64,000 nt of DNA from Actinomycetes bacterium. GTDB taxonomy: Bacteria; Actinomycetota; Acidimicrobiia; Acidimicrobiales; RAAP-2. The first letter of the stretch is position 1, and each line of letters begins with the position of its first letter. The stretch spans positions 62,001 to 126,000 of the forward strand of contig JAKAUQ010000004.1 in NCBI GenBank assembly GCA_021827705.1. The letters run 5' to 3'. A program made the translations under genes and the position numbers. The notes beneath the pieces are model-generated. The model was not told the DNA's origin. It made no database searches and saw only the letters and a program-made list of their open reading frames with translations. Below are positions 54,916 to 63,669 of this stretch, piece by piece.

Positions 54916-57900
54916 GTGAAACGCTGGTCGGTGGAAGAGGTGGCCGGGCTGTCGCGATTACCGAGGCGGTTCGGGGATCCGCGGTGGCTCCGGTTGGCCC
55001 TTTCGGTCACGCTCGTGGCGAGCGTCGCCTCGTTGGCCGCGGTCGGGTCCCCGTCCAGCGCGGGTGCCGCGCCTGGCTCTCACGTCGCGGCGCCCCCGGT
55101 CCGGGGCGACTCGTCCACGGTCTCCACCCCGACCTCGCCCGAGCTCGGCCCGAGCGCTGCTGGTGCCGCAGGGATCTCCTCGATCGTGGGACGGCCGGGC
55201 TCGAGCGGCCTCCACCTGGTGCGGGTGCCGTCGCGGCACGGCCGGCCGGGCACAATCTCTCTGGTTGTGGCCCCCGGCCAGTCCGTGATGCCACTTCGGA
55301 TCTCGTCGCCGGCGAGCACCCGGGCTCCTGGGGCGCGGGCCTTCCCCGTCCCCACGACCACGGCGCTGCGCGTGCTCGGAGGCAGACGCGAGGTCGTCGT
55401 GCCAGCGGGAGGGCGGGTCCCCTACGGCGAGCCGCTCACGATCGTGGCCACCGTCGCTGCCACGTCGGGCCACATGGTGGTCAACGGGGGAACGGTGCAC
55501 TTCACCGAGAACGGAGGCTCCGTCTACGGTGCGGGCTCCCGCGTCGCCTCGTGTCAGAGCGTGAAGGTCACCGCGGGAACGGCCACCTGCGTGCTGAGCG
55601 CCCTGGCACCCAGCACGACGCCCTACAGGTTCGGCGCCTCCTACCTCCCACCAACGAAATCGTTGATTCCCAGCAGCGTCCCGGTGGCGCACGAGGGCCG
55701 CGTCGGGGTGTCACCGGCCATCGCTCGTCTGCGTGCTCGCACGGGCCCCGACCCGCTGCTGGCGGGCGACCGGGTGCTCACGGCCATCGTGACCGACGCG
55801 TCGCGCGGCTCGAGCCTGCCACCCACCGGCACGGTGGATTTCGCCCTGGGGGGCGTGCCCGTGACCTGTGCGCAGGGCCCCGCCGACCTGGTCGAGCAGA
55901 CGGCCCGGTCGTCCACCGCGAGTTGCGAGGTACCCACGCCGGCCAGCACCAGCACCTACAGCGCCAACTACGTGCCCAGCGCTGAAGGCTTCACGGTACC
56001 GGTTCCGGCCTCCGTCACCGTGACCAGCACGGCTCAGCCCCCATCGGCGCCAGCCCTCTCGGGATCAGCGCGCCGGCCCATGACCACGGGGTGCTCGACC
56101 ACGTTCGCCACATTGTGGGGCGACAGCGGGACGCTGACCTTCTCGCCCTTTACCAGCCTCGGGGGCAATCTGGCCAGCCTCTCGGTCACCACGCCGGCGT
56201 CAACGGGCACGTGCTCGCCGACGTCGTCCATCAGCTTCACTTCGGGGAACGTGTCCCTGTTCGGTGCCAACGTGACCGGGTCGGGGCTCTCGGGGTATAT
56301 CGCCGACGGGTCGCCCGAGCCGCAACTGTGCTTCACGAGCGGCAACCTCAGTGTCTACTCTTCGACCGCCAGCCTGAGCGGCGCGGCGGATCTGTGCTTC
56401 TCCATCTCCAGCGCGTCCCTGACGGGTGGTGTCGTCGACCAGCTCAGCAGCGCGACGTTCACGACCAGCGCGACGGTGGCCATCGGGTCCGACGTGAGCC
56501 TGTCGTTGTCATCCATCCAGTTCGGCACGGGAGGAACGCTTCCGACCTCGTGCACCCTCAACGCGCCCAGTGACGTGTGGCTCTACGTGGACGGCTCGCT
56601 GGGCCTGTCTCTGAGCGGGTACAACGGGAGCGTGGCCGCCTCGGGCTGCTACGACTTCACCGCGAAGAGCCTCAGCCTGAGTGCGACGATCACCGGCTTG
56701 TCGTACTCCGCGGGCGCCAACGGCCCGACCCTGAGCGCGCCGACGGTGACGGTCTCGGCAACGGAGTCGGGGGGAACGTGGAGCTACAGTGCCGCCGTCA
56801 CGGCGACGCTGACGGCCGTCATGCCCAGTGGCTCGAACCTCTCGGTGTTGGCGAGCCTCACGGCGGTCAACGGGGGATTCGTGGTGGGCGTCGTGGCCGA
56901 TCTCCAAGACTGGCTGGGATCTGACGCGGCGAGCGCTTGGGTCGGCTATGCCTCGACGGCGGTTTCGAGCTTCGACACCGGAGTGACGGGCGTGGGGACG
57001 GTCTCCCTCAACCAGGGCATCAACTTCGCCTTCGCCCTGACCCTCTCGTCGGGGGTGGAGACCGCGCTCGCGGACGTGGGGCTCACCGGGATAACGACGG
57101 TCGTGGCCTCGGGATCCCTCTCCTCGAGCACCGTGACGATCAACATCTCCCTCAGCGCCCCGGCGGGCACCACCCTGTTCAGCACCGGTGGCACCACTCT
57201 GGTGCTGAACTCGCTGTCCTTGGACCTGACGCTGTCAGAGACCGCTGACACCGTCTCGTTCTCCTTGAACGCCACCTTGAACACGCCGTCGGATGGCCAG
57301 TCAGGAGACGGGAGCGGAAGCGTGGCACTGTCGGGAACCTTGAGCGCGGGGGAGACCGGCGGCGTGTTTGGCGCGTCACTCAGCTTGTCGGTCAATCCCT
57401 CGTGCCAAGGTGACGGCTGGACGAACGCCTTCGGTATCACCGGGCTCGACGTGCAGTGCGCCACGCTGGCCGGAGGAGTATCGGAGACCGGCCCGAACGT
57501 GGCGTTTTCGGGAACGATCCTGTCCCTGCCGAGCGCCTTGCAGAACGTGATCGGCCTCCAAAGCGGCGCTGTCATCTCTTTCGCCTTCGAGTTGGACCCC
57601 TTTGTGCTGAGCTTCTCGATCACCGGGAGCTGCCCTACGTGCGTGGCACTGGAGCCCTTGACCCTTGCGGGCTCCGGGGCAGCCCAACTCATCCAGGTGG
57701 ACTCCGCCTCGATCTACATCGCGCCCACGGGTGGCACCATTGGGCAAACGACCTATCCGGCGGGGTACAGCCTGGCCTTTAGCGTGGTGCTGGGCAGCCC
57801 GCTCAACGTCACCGTCAACGTCGCCGCCAGCATCTCGTTCAGTCCCCTGAGTTTCTCCTTCACTGGCACCATCTCCGAGATCAACCTGGGTGGAGTGCTG

Positions 57901-60153
57901 GCCGTGGGCCCGGTGACCATTGACCTCAGCGCCAGCAGCTCGGGCTTCACGTTCCAGTTCACCGCCTCCCTGTCGCTCAGCGGGTCGTGGAGCGACAGTC
58001 TCACACGGGTGAGCGGATCGCTGAGCGCCACGCTGAGTGCCAACGTGTCCATCTCCACGAGCGGGGCATTTCAGGTGGGCCTCTCGTTCTCGGGATCCGT
58101 GCAGGGCACTCTGGAGGAGTGGGTCGGTAGCACGTGCCCGTGGTACGAGGCCGGTGTACCAGCGTGTGACCCCTGGTACTGGGACACCCTGGTCAACGCC
58201 AGCGTCTCGGTGGGTGGGGCCCTCTCGCTGAGCAATAGCGGACTCACCGTGTCAGTCACACTGGATGGCTCGACCTACTCGGTGACGCTGCCCTTCAGCA
58301 GTGCCCCCACGCCTCCGGGGGCCCCCACGCCACCCACGCCCTCCGTCCAGCTCACGGCCTCGGTGAACCCCTCCAGCTGGGCCCAGCAGGTCACGTTCAC
58401 CGCAACGGTCAGTGCGACAAGCTTCGACGGCAATGGCACCGTCGCCTTCACCGACAACGGAGCAGACATCGTGGGCTGTGCCAGCCAGGCGCTCTCGGGG
58501 TCGACTGGCAGCTACAGCGCGACGTGCACGGTCTCCCAGCCGGGCACGACTGCGCACCTGCCGGTGGGTTCGGACTCGGTCCAAGCCCTCTACAGCGGCG
58601 ACTCCAACTTCGGATCGGCCAGCTCCTCTTCGGTTGCCGAGACCGTGAATGCCGCCACCCCCACCGTCGCGGTGAACCTCTCGAGCAGCTCTGTCACCTA
58701 CGGTCAGTCGGTCACCTTCACGGCTCAGGTGAGTCCGACCGACGGTGGGGGCACCGTGGACTTCCGCCAGAACGGCACGGACATCCCAGGATGCACTGCT
58801 GTCTCGCTCTCCCAGCCCACGGGGCTCGGCTTTTCGACCTATAGCGCCGCAGCGACCTGCACGGTGTCAACGTTCCCGGCCGGCAGTTACGGGGTGGAGG
58901 CCGTCTACAGCGGTGACAGCGGGTCAACGGGTGGGAGCGTCAACGGCGCCAGCTCCTCGGCGGCGAACCTGACCATCACTCCGGCCCCGCTCACCGTCAC
59001 CTCGAACGATGCGTCGATGACCTACGGCGGCGCGTACCCCGCGCTCTCGGCCAGTTACAGCGGTCTGGTGAACGGTGACACCCCGACGACCGAGAGCGCC
59101 TTCACCACCTGCACGTCGGTCGCGGCGTCGTCGGACGCGGGCAGCTACCCCATCACCTGTCGTGACACGGACCCCAATTACCGCGTCACCTACGACCAGA
59201 CCGGGACCCTGACCATCACTCCGGCCCCGCTCACCGTCACCTCGAACGATGCGTCGATGACCTACGGCGGCGCGTACCCCGCGCTCTCGGCCAGTTACAG
59301 CGGTCTGGTGAACGGTGACACCCCGACGACCGAGAGCGCCTTCACCACCTGCACGTCGGTCGCGGCGTCGTCGGACGCGGGCAGCTACCCCATCACCTGT
59401 CGTGACACGGACCCCAATTACCGCGTCACCTACGACCAGACCGGGACCTTGACCATCAAGCCTTCCGCGACGTCGACGTCGCTGACATCCTCGCTCGATC
59501 CGGCCAGCATCACTCAGACCGTCATCTACACCGCCACGGTGTCACCGGTGGCACCCGGGGGAGGCACTCCCACCGGCACGGTCGAGTTTCTCGACAACGG
59601 AACGCTGATCGGCGCTTGCAACGGGACGAAGGGGGAGACGCTCAACGGCTCGTCGCCAGACGAGGCGACCTGCACGATCACCTACCCCGCTACTGGCAAT
59701 CACTCCATCACCGTTGACTACCTGCGCACCCGTGACTACCTGGCCTCGAGCGCCGGGCCCCTCGGTGAGACCGTCGACCGGTGCCACGGCTCCACCGAGA
59801 ACTGCAACCTGAAGGGGGCTGACCTGCAGAACGCCGACCTGCAAGGTAAGAACCTGCAGGGCTCCAACCTGAAGGACGCCAACGTGGCGGGGGCCAATCT
59901 GCGTGGAGACAACCTGCAGGAGGTCAACCTGCTGGGAAGCACTGCCACGGGGGCCGACTTCCAGGGGGCCGACCTGCAGGGGGACAACCTCTTGAACGCT
60001 GCCTTCAGCGACGTGAACTTCCGGGGAGCCAACCTCACCGGTGCGAACCTGAAGGGCGCCGACCTGAACGGCGTCACCTGGTCTAACACGACATGCCCGG
60101 ACGGTACCAACAGCAACGATGACGGTGGGACGTGCGTGAACAACCTGACGTAA
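54916..60153 (+). CDS. Giant secreted surface protein: Ig-like, MBG and pentapeptide repeats
   Basis: 1745 residues. A long signal region at 1-52 (WLRLALSVTLVASVASLAAVG) is followed by Ig-like domains at about 140-375, a ~780-residue Ser/Thr/Gly-rich beta-solenoid-like stretch (about 390-1130, very low in Lys), and two Big_3-type Ig domains at about 1135-1355 (SGDSNFGS, YSGDSGSTGG). Two nearly identical 80-residue MBG domains lie at about 1356-1515, then another Ig domain, and at about 1631-1720 some 18 pentapeptide repeats (ADLQG, ANLKG type). It ends CPDGTNSNDDGGTC. No LPXTG or anchor helix is visible. It is probably a surface or matrix adhesin. GTG start after GGGGAG. Confidence 0.88.
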   Translation: MKRWSVEEVAGLSRLPRRFGDPRWLRLALSVTLVASVASLAAVGSPSSAGAAPGSHVAAPPVRGDSSTVSTPTSPELGPSAAGAAGISSIVGRPGSSGLHLVRVPSRHGRPGTISLVVAPGQSVMPLRISSPASTRAPGARAFPVPTTTALRVLGGRREVVVPAGGRVPYGEPLTIVATVAATSGHMVVNGGTVHFTENGGSVYGAGSRVASCQSVKVTAGTATCVLSALAPSTTPYRFGASYLPPTKSLIPSSVPVAHEGRVGVSPAIARLRARTGPDPLLAGDRVLTAIVTDASRGSSLPPTGTVDFALGGVPVTCAQGPADLVEQTARSSTASCEVPTPASTSTYSANYVPSAEGFTVPVPASVTVTSTAQPPSAPALSGSARRPMTTGCSTTFATLWGDSGTLTFSPFTSLGGNLASLSVTTPASTGTCSPTSSISFTSGNVSLFGANVTGSGLSGYIADGSPEPQLCFTSGNLSVYSSTASLSGAADLCFSISSASLTGGVVDQLSSATFTTSATVAIGSDVSLSLSSIQFGTGGTLPTSCTLNAPSDVWLYVDGSLGLSLSGYNGSVAASGCYDFTAKSLSLSATITGLSYSAGANGPTLSAPTVTVSATESGGTWSYSAAVTATLTAVMPSGSNLSVLASLTAVNGGFVVGVVADLQDWLGSDAASAWVGYASTAVSSFDTGVTGVGTVSLNQGINFAFALTLSSGVETALADVGLTGITTVVASGSLSSSTVTINISLSAPAGTTLFSTGGTTLVLNSLSLDLTLSETADTVSFSLNATLNTPSDGQSGDGSGSVALSGTLSAGETGGVFGASLSLSVNPSCQGDGWTNAFGITGLDVQCATLAGGVSETGPNVAFSGTILSLPSALQNVIGLQSGAVISFAFELDPFVLSFSITGSCPTCVALEPLTLAGSGAAQLIQVDSASIYIAPTGGTIGQTTYPAGYSLAFSVVLGSPLNVTVNVAASISFSPLSFSFTGTISEINLGGVLAVGPVTIDLSASSSGFTFQFTASLSLSGSWSDSLTRVSGSLSATLSANVSISTSGAFQVGLSFSGSVQGTLEEWVGSTCPWYEAGVPACDPWYWDTLVNASVSVGGALSLSNSGLTVSVTLDGSTYSVTLPFSSAPTPPGAPTPPTPSVQLTASVNPSSWAQQVTFTATVSATSFDGNGTVAFTDNGADIVGCASQALSGSTGSYSATCTVSQPGTTAHLPVGSDSVQALYSGDSNFGSASSSSVAETVNAATPTVAVNLSSSSVTYGQSVTFTAQVSPTDGGGTVDFRQNGTDIPGCTAVSLSQPTGLGFSTYSAAATCTVSTFPAGSYGVEAVYSGDSGSTGGSVNGASSSAANLTITPAPLTVTSNDASMTYGGAYPALSASYSGLVNGDTPTTESAFTTCTSVAASSDAGSYPITCRDTDPNYRVTYDQTGTLTITPAPLTVTSNDASMTYGGAYPALSASYSGLVNGDTPTTESAFTTCTSVAASSDAGSYPITCRDTDPNYRVTYDQTGTLTIKPSATSTSLTSSLDPASITQTVIYTATVSPVAPGGGTPTGTVEFLDNGTLIGACNGTKGETLNGSSPDEATCTITYPATGNHSITVDYLRTRDYLASSAGPLGETVDRCHGSTENCNLKGADLQNADLQGKNLQGSNLKDANVAGANLRGDNLQEVNLLGSTATGADFQGADLQGDNLLNAAFSDVNFRGANLTGANLKGADLNGVTWSNTTCPDGTNSNDDGGTCVNNLT
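58981..59460 (+). repeat. Tandem 240-base repeat encoding two MBG domains
   Basis: Units 58981-59220 and 59221-59460 differ at only about three bases, all at the 3' end. Each encodes 80 residues starting PAPLTVTSNDASMTYGG. Near-identity at the DNA level means a recent duplication or ongoing conversion; copy number may vary between strains. Confidence 0.97.
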
Positions 60154-60288
60154 CCCTGCTGTTGTCAACGGAGGCTGTGGCTTCACGCCGTTGAGCGCGG
60201 TGAACGGTGCCGGTCGTCTGTGGCGGATGTCGATTGCGAGGCAGGAGTCTCGATCATGGTCGGCATGCCCTGGGGTCTCCTCCACCTC

Positions 60289-60323
60289 TTCGGCCATCCC
60301 TACTGCGGGTGGGATGGCCGAAG
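60289..60323. terminator. Bidirectional terminator hairpin
   Basis: Perfect 12-bp stem CTTCGGCCATCC/GGATGGCCGAAG with an 11-base loop. It sits between the 3' ends of the giant exoprotein gene and the opposing secreted-protein gene. Nothing else is seen in 60154-60438. Confidence 0.75.
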
Positions 60324-60438
60324 GGGCGCGACGACGACTGCGGAGCGCCGATGTCGGGTGTCGCAGCGGATCGCATCGTGTGGTGGTCCGAGGCCGTCCC
60401 CAACCGCTCGGGTGGGGCGCCGGTCGTCTCGGGCGAGC

Positions 60439-61320
60439 CTACGGCACGGCGAAGCTCAGCGGCGCCGTCGCGAACACACTGCCCAGGCCCCCCGTGGCAA
60501 CGAGGACGCACCCTCTGTGACAGGGAAGGAAATCAGTCACGTCGTACGCCTTGGTGCCGGCTCGAGACGACAGGACGAAGGTGATGCGCCCCGCGCCCGT
60601 GACGTCGGTGATGCCGAAGGGCTGGGCGGCCAACTGCTCACCACAGCCGCCCTGGTTGGCGTCGGCCGAACGCGCGCACTCCGACAGGAAGAACTTCGCG
60701 CCGATATCGAAGCCGCGTACCCGCACGGTCACGGTCTGGCCGTTGTGCAGGTTGGTGGCTGGGGTGACCTGCAGCACCGGGGTGCGGCCCGAGATTCCCC
60801 GCGGACCGAACTTGCGCACGACGTCGACCGCGATCCGACTCCCCGGCCCGCGGCGACACGCCGGTGGGCGGAACATTGAGGGCGCGAACGACGACGCTCC
60901 CACCGAGAGGGGGCGACGCCACCCCGGAAAGTCGATCTCCATGCGACGCGGAGCCCGCGGGAAGCCGCACCACGCCATCTCGACGATCGCCCACGGTTCG
61001 CTGGGCGTCAGGACGACGGGGCGACGCGGATTCGCGAGCACGGGCGTCCACCGGTAGGGCGTCTCGGCGAAGGCCAGCGGACCTCGTGCCGCGCGAAAGA
61101 GGTGGATCGTCGGGCGTCCCGACAGGGCGCACGAGTGTGACGCCGCGGTGGTGACGGAGAGCTCGGCCAGGGGGTTGCCGGGGCCATTGAACACGAGCAT
61201 CGTCTGCAGGTCCGCCGGCGTACAGTCCGGGGTAGCGGCGCCAGTGCCGGACGACGCGACGCTCGCGCTGAGGGGAAGCGGGGAGAGTGCCATGGCGGCC
61301 CCCACGAGCACAGCGCGCAT
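60439..61320 (-). CDS. Secreted DUF4232-like plus neocarzinostatin-like protein
   Basis: 293 residues from ATG 61320. Signal peptide about 1-25 (VLVGAAMALSPLPLSASVA). The N-terminal domain (CTPADLQTMLVFNGPGNPLAELSVTT, CALSGRPTIHLF) resembles DUF4232. The C-terminal ~110 residues (LQVTPATNLHNGQTVTVRVRGFDIGAKFFLSECA, CHRGCVLVATGGLG) match the neocarzinostatin/macromomycin fold with its disulfide pairs. In Streptomyces that fold carries enediyne chromophores, but here it is probably a generic exoprotein module. The start is uncertain: ATG 61416 would give an Arg-rich longer leader. Confidence 0.7.
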   Translation of the reverse strand: MRAVLVGAAMALSPLPLSASVASSGTGAATPDCTPADLQTMLVFNGPGNPLAELSVTTAASHSCALSGRPTIHLFRAARGPLAFAETPYRWTPVLANPRRPVVLTPSEPWAIVEMAWCGFPRAPRRMEIDFPGWRRPLSVGASSFAPSMFRPPACRRGPGSRIAVDVVRKFGPRGISGRTPVLQVTPATNLHNGQTVTVRVRGFDIGAKFFLSECARSADANQGGCGEQLAAQPFGITDVTGAGRITFVLSSRAGTKAYDVTDFLPCHRGCVLVATGGLGSVFATAPLSFAVP

Positions 61321-61451
61321 TGTGGTGCGCCATCGGGCACGACGTGAGGGCGCCGACGCCCAGGACGTCGCGCCGTGATCGCGGAGCTTGGCTGCGACCG
61401 GTGCGCGACCGCGCATTTGGGAGGAACGCACTTCCGGCGGTCGACTTCGCC

Positions 61452-62456
61452 TCACGGCAGCACCCCCCGCGGCGGCAGTACCCTGATCGCACGTCCGAAG
61501 AAGGGCCCGCTGCCCGTGTCGAGCGCCCAGGCGAACTTCGCCTGGGTCCGGTGCAGCGACCGGGGTATCTTCAGCTCCATCGCGAAGCGCTCCGTGCCGT
61601 GGGGCGCCACGGGTGCCGCGTCGGCGCAGTTGAGCGCGAACGTCCGGACGTCGGGTCGCGCCCCCTTGGCACTGGGCGCCAGGAAGATCTCCTCGGTGAC
61701 GTTCGGACACGGAGCGAACGCCACGGCCGTCGCGCTCGGATTGTGCAGGGCCACCACGTAGGAGAGGGTCGTCAGCGAGCGCAGCGCCGTGGGCAAGGAG
61801 ACCGAGGCGCTCAGTGTCGCGACGGTGCCGGGACGTGGCGGGGCGGTAGAAGACTGCGGCGGACGAGCGCCGAGATGGCTCTCGTCGAGTCCGCACGCCA
61901 CGTCGAGGCTGATACGGGTCACGCTGACAGTGCCCTGGTGGCCGGGCAGCATGATGCGAATCGCGCGGTACGTGAAAGCGCGTTCATGGGCCGCCACCCG
62001 GGACTGCGAGGGCGCGTTCAACGCGTTGCACGTCACTGAGGTGCCCAGCAGCAGGAGCCCACTGCGTCCCGGAGCGACGTTGGTCGCGTTGAGATCACCA
62101 AAGTAGGTGCCGATCTTGCGAACGCGTATCGGTCGCCACCGGGGGCTCGTCGTCTGACCCTCGAGGTCGGGATAGCCACTGAGCCGACAGAGCGGCCCCA
62201 CATTGGTCAGTACGACGACCGTCTCCTCGTTTCCCAGACCCGCTTCGCCCCGGCCGAGGCGCGCTCGCAGCTGCCTTGCGCGACACGGCGGCGCCTTGGG
62301 CGCGGTGGTCGTGCTCGAGGTCGTGGCGGTCGTCGGCGATGGCGCGAGCGCGGCCCACGGGACGACGCCGCCCGAGCCTCTCGTGGCTCCACATGCGCTG
62401 AGCGCGACCGAGGTGACCGCGACCATCGTCATCCGAGAAAGCCAAGGGACCCCCAC
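61452..62456 (-). CDS. DUF4232-type lipoprotein
   Basis: 334 residues. Lipobox VALSAC with the lipidated Cys at about residue 22, then a Thr-rich spacer (SPTTATTSSTTTAPKAPP). The first domain (ARLGRGEAGLGNEETVVVLTNVGPLCRLSGYPDLEG) is DUF4232-like, and a second beta-sandwich (about 200-330) has CPNVTEEIF and FALNCADAAP. Anchored outside the membrane, function unknown. It is followed on the same strand by the neocarzinostatin-like gene. The GTG start has TAGTGT 6 bases upstream (leaderless type). Confidence 0.82.
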   Translation of the reverse strand: MGVPWLSRMTMVAVTSVALSACGATRGSGGVVPWAALAPSPTTATTSSTTTAPKAPPCRARQLRARLGRGEAGLGNEETVVVLTNVGPLCRLSGYPDLEGQTTSPRWRPIRVRKIGTYFGDLNATNVAPGRSGLLLLGTSVTCNALNAPSQSRVAAHERAFTYRAIRIMLPGHQGTVSVTRISLDVACGLDESHLGARPPQSSTAPPRPGTVATLSASVSLPTALRSLTTLSYVVALHNPSATAVAFAPCPNVTEEIFLAPSAKGARPDVRTFALNCADAAPVAPHGTERFAMELKIPRSLHRTQAKFAWALDTGSGPFFGRAIRVLPPRGVLP

Positions 62457-62875
62457 GGTCGAACACTACGCACCCGTCGTTACCGATACGCAGCCTCGCG
62501 GCGGACGTCGCCACGACGTCCGCCGGCGTCAATCGCCGCCGGGTGGCCCCCGTCGATCGGCCAGACCCGGAGCGTCCCTGCGGCTCCCGGGACCGGGCGC
62601 GGCCATCGGGGGCCAGTCCCCTCGTGGCGACTCCCGCGTCGCCTCGAGAACCGCGTCGGCGTCATTGCCGAAGGGCGCCCGCCGGACTTCGTCAGTGGCG
62701 CAGGCGTTGGACCAGCCCACCCGGCCCGACGCTCGTGGGAGTTGGGGTCGCCGCCTGGCCGACGAGAGCGGTTCGCTCTTGGGCGCCCGGTGTCCGCTTC
62801 AGATCGCGGCGAGCTGAGGGCTCGACGTCCTCGCGACCCGACCACGACGATGGCGGGTCGCGAGGCGCCGACGCC
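62457..62875. other. 419-base intergenic region
   Basis: No convincing gene on either strand. It contains the lipoprotein promoter at 62463-62468 (minus strand) and otherwise low-information GC-rich sequence. Confidence 0.5.
62463..62468 (-). promoter_or_regulatory. -10 element of the lipoprotein gene, leaderless type
   Basis: TAGTGT on the minus strand, 6 bases before the GTG at 62456. Confidence 0.55.
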
Positions 62876-63529
62876 TCACGGGGTGGCCGTGGTCACCGCC
62901 CACACGATCGGCTGGAAGGTCTCGAAGGTGAGCACGCCATCACTGGACGTGCTTGGCAGCAGGACCGGATAGGCCTTCGCGGTGGTCGTCGCGATGGGGT
63001 TGTAGATGTAGACCTGAGATCCGCCGGTGTCGACCGTGACGGTGACGAGCTTATTGGTGGCGCTGCCAAAGGTGATGCCGGGGCCACCGGTGGTCGCGTT
63101 CTTGACGTAGGGGCCGTAGCTCAGGGTGCGGCCATCGACGCGCTCGGTGCCGCCGGTGGTCGCGTTGGGGTAGTTGCCCATGACGCTCGAGCACATTCCC
63201 ACCGCCCCCGTCGACGTCACCGGACAGATCTGCAGCCCGAAGGTCTTAAGGACGGGTCCGGCGGGCGACGCGACGTCCAGACCACCCGGCCAGCTGGTGA
63301 TGATCGCGAGGGCCGTCCCCTGGATCGCTCCCTCCCGGAACTTTGCGGTGACGCCGAAGCCGCTCACCATACCGCCATTGGGGCCGATCAGCGCACTGGC
63401 GTAGGCCGTCGGTCCGGTGGGCGCCATAGCACCGGCCGGAGCGATGGGCGCGACGATCAGGGCACCCGTGCCCAGGGCGCCGAACGCTAGTGCGCGCACG
63501 GAGTGGTGGGTAAGGAAGTTGCGTCTCAC
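62876..63529 (-). CDS. Secreted hypothetical protein
   Basis: 217 residues. Signal peptide about 1-34 (RRNFLTHHSVRALAFGALGTGALIVAPIAPAGA). The mature part is beta-rich with two Cys (LQICPVTS, VGMCSSV), repeated NATTGG segments and VTVTVDTGGSQVYIYNP. No family recognised. GTG start with AAAGG upstream. Its 5' end faces an ECF sigma factor gene 140 bases away. Confidence 0.7.
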   Translation of the reverse strand: MRRNFLTHHSVRALAFGALGTGALIVAPIAPAGAMAPTGPTAYASALIGPNGGMVSGFGVTAKFREGAIQGTALAIITSWPGGLDVASPAGPVLKTFGLQICPVTSTGAVGMCSSVMGNYPNATTGGTERVDGRTLSYGPYVKNATTGGPGITFGSATNKLVTVTVDTGGSQVYIYNPIATTTAKAYPVLLPSTSSDGVLTFETFQPIVWAVTTATP

Positions 63530-63669
63530 AAGTGAGCCTTTCTGTTGGTGGTATCTGGTTCAACGCAGCGCGAGGCGTAGTGGTTCAACGGTGCTGGGGC
63601 GATGAACCACAAGGGCTGGCGCTGCGTTCTACTGGTGAGGCAGTCATGGACCACGGAGGAGGTGCGGAG

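Noticed and set aside
62457-62875. Possible minus-strand gene starting near 62845
   Set aside because: Arg/Gly/Pro-rich frame with no pattern, no ribosome site and no conservation clue.
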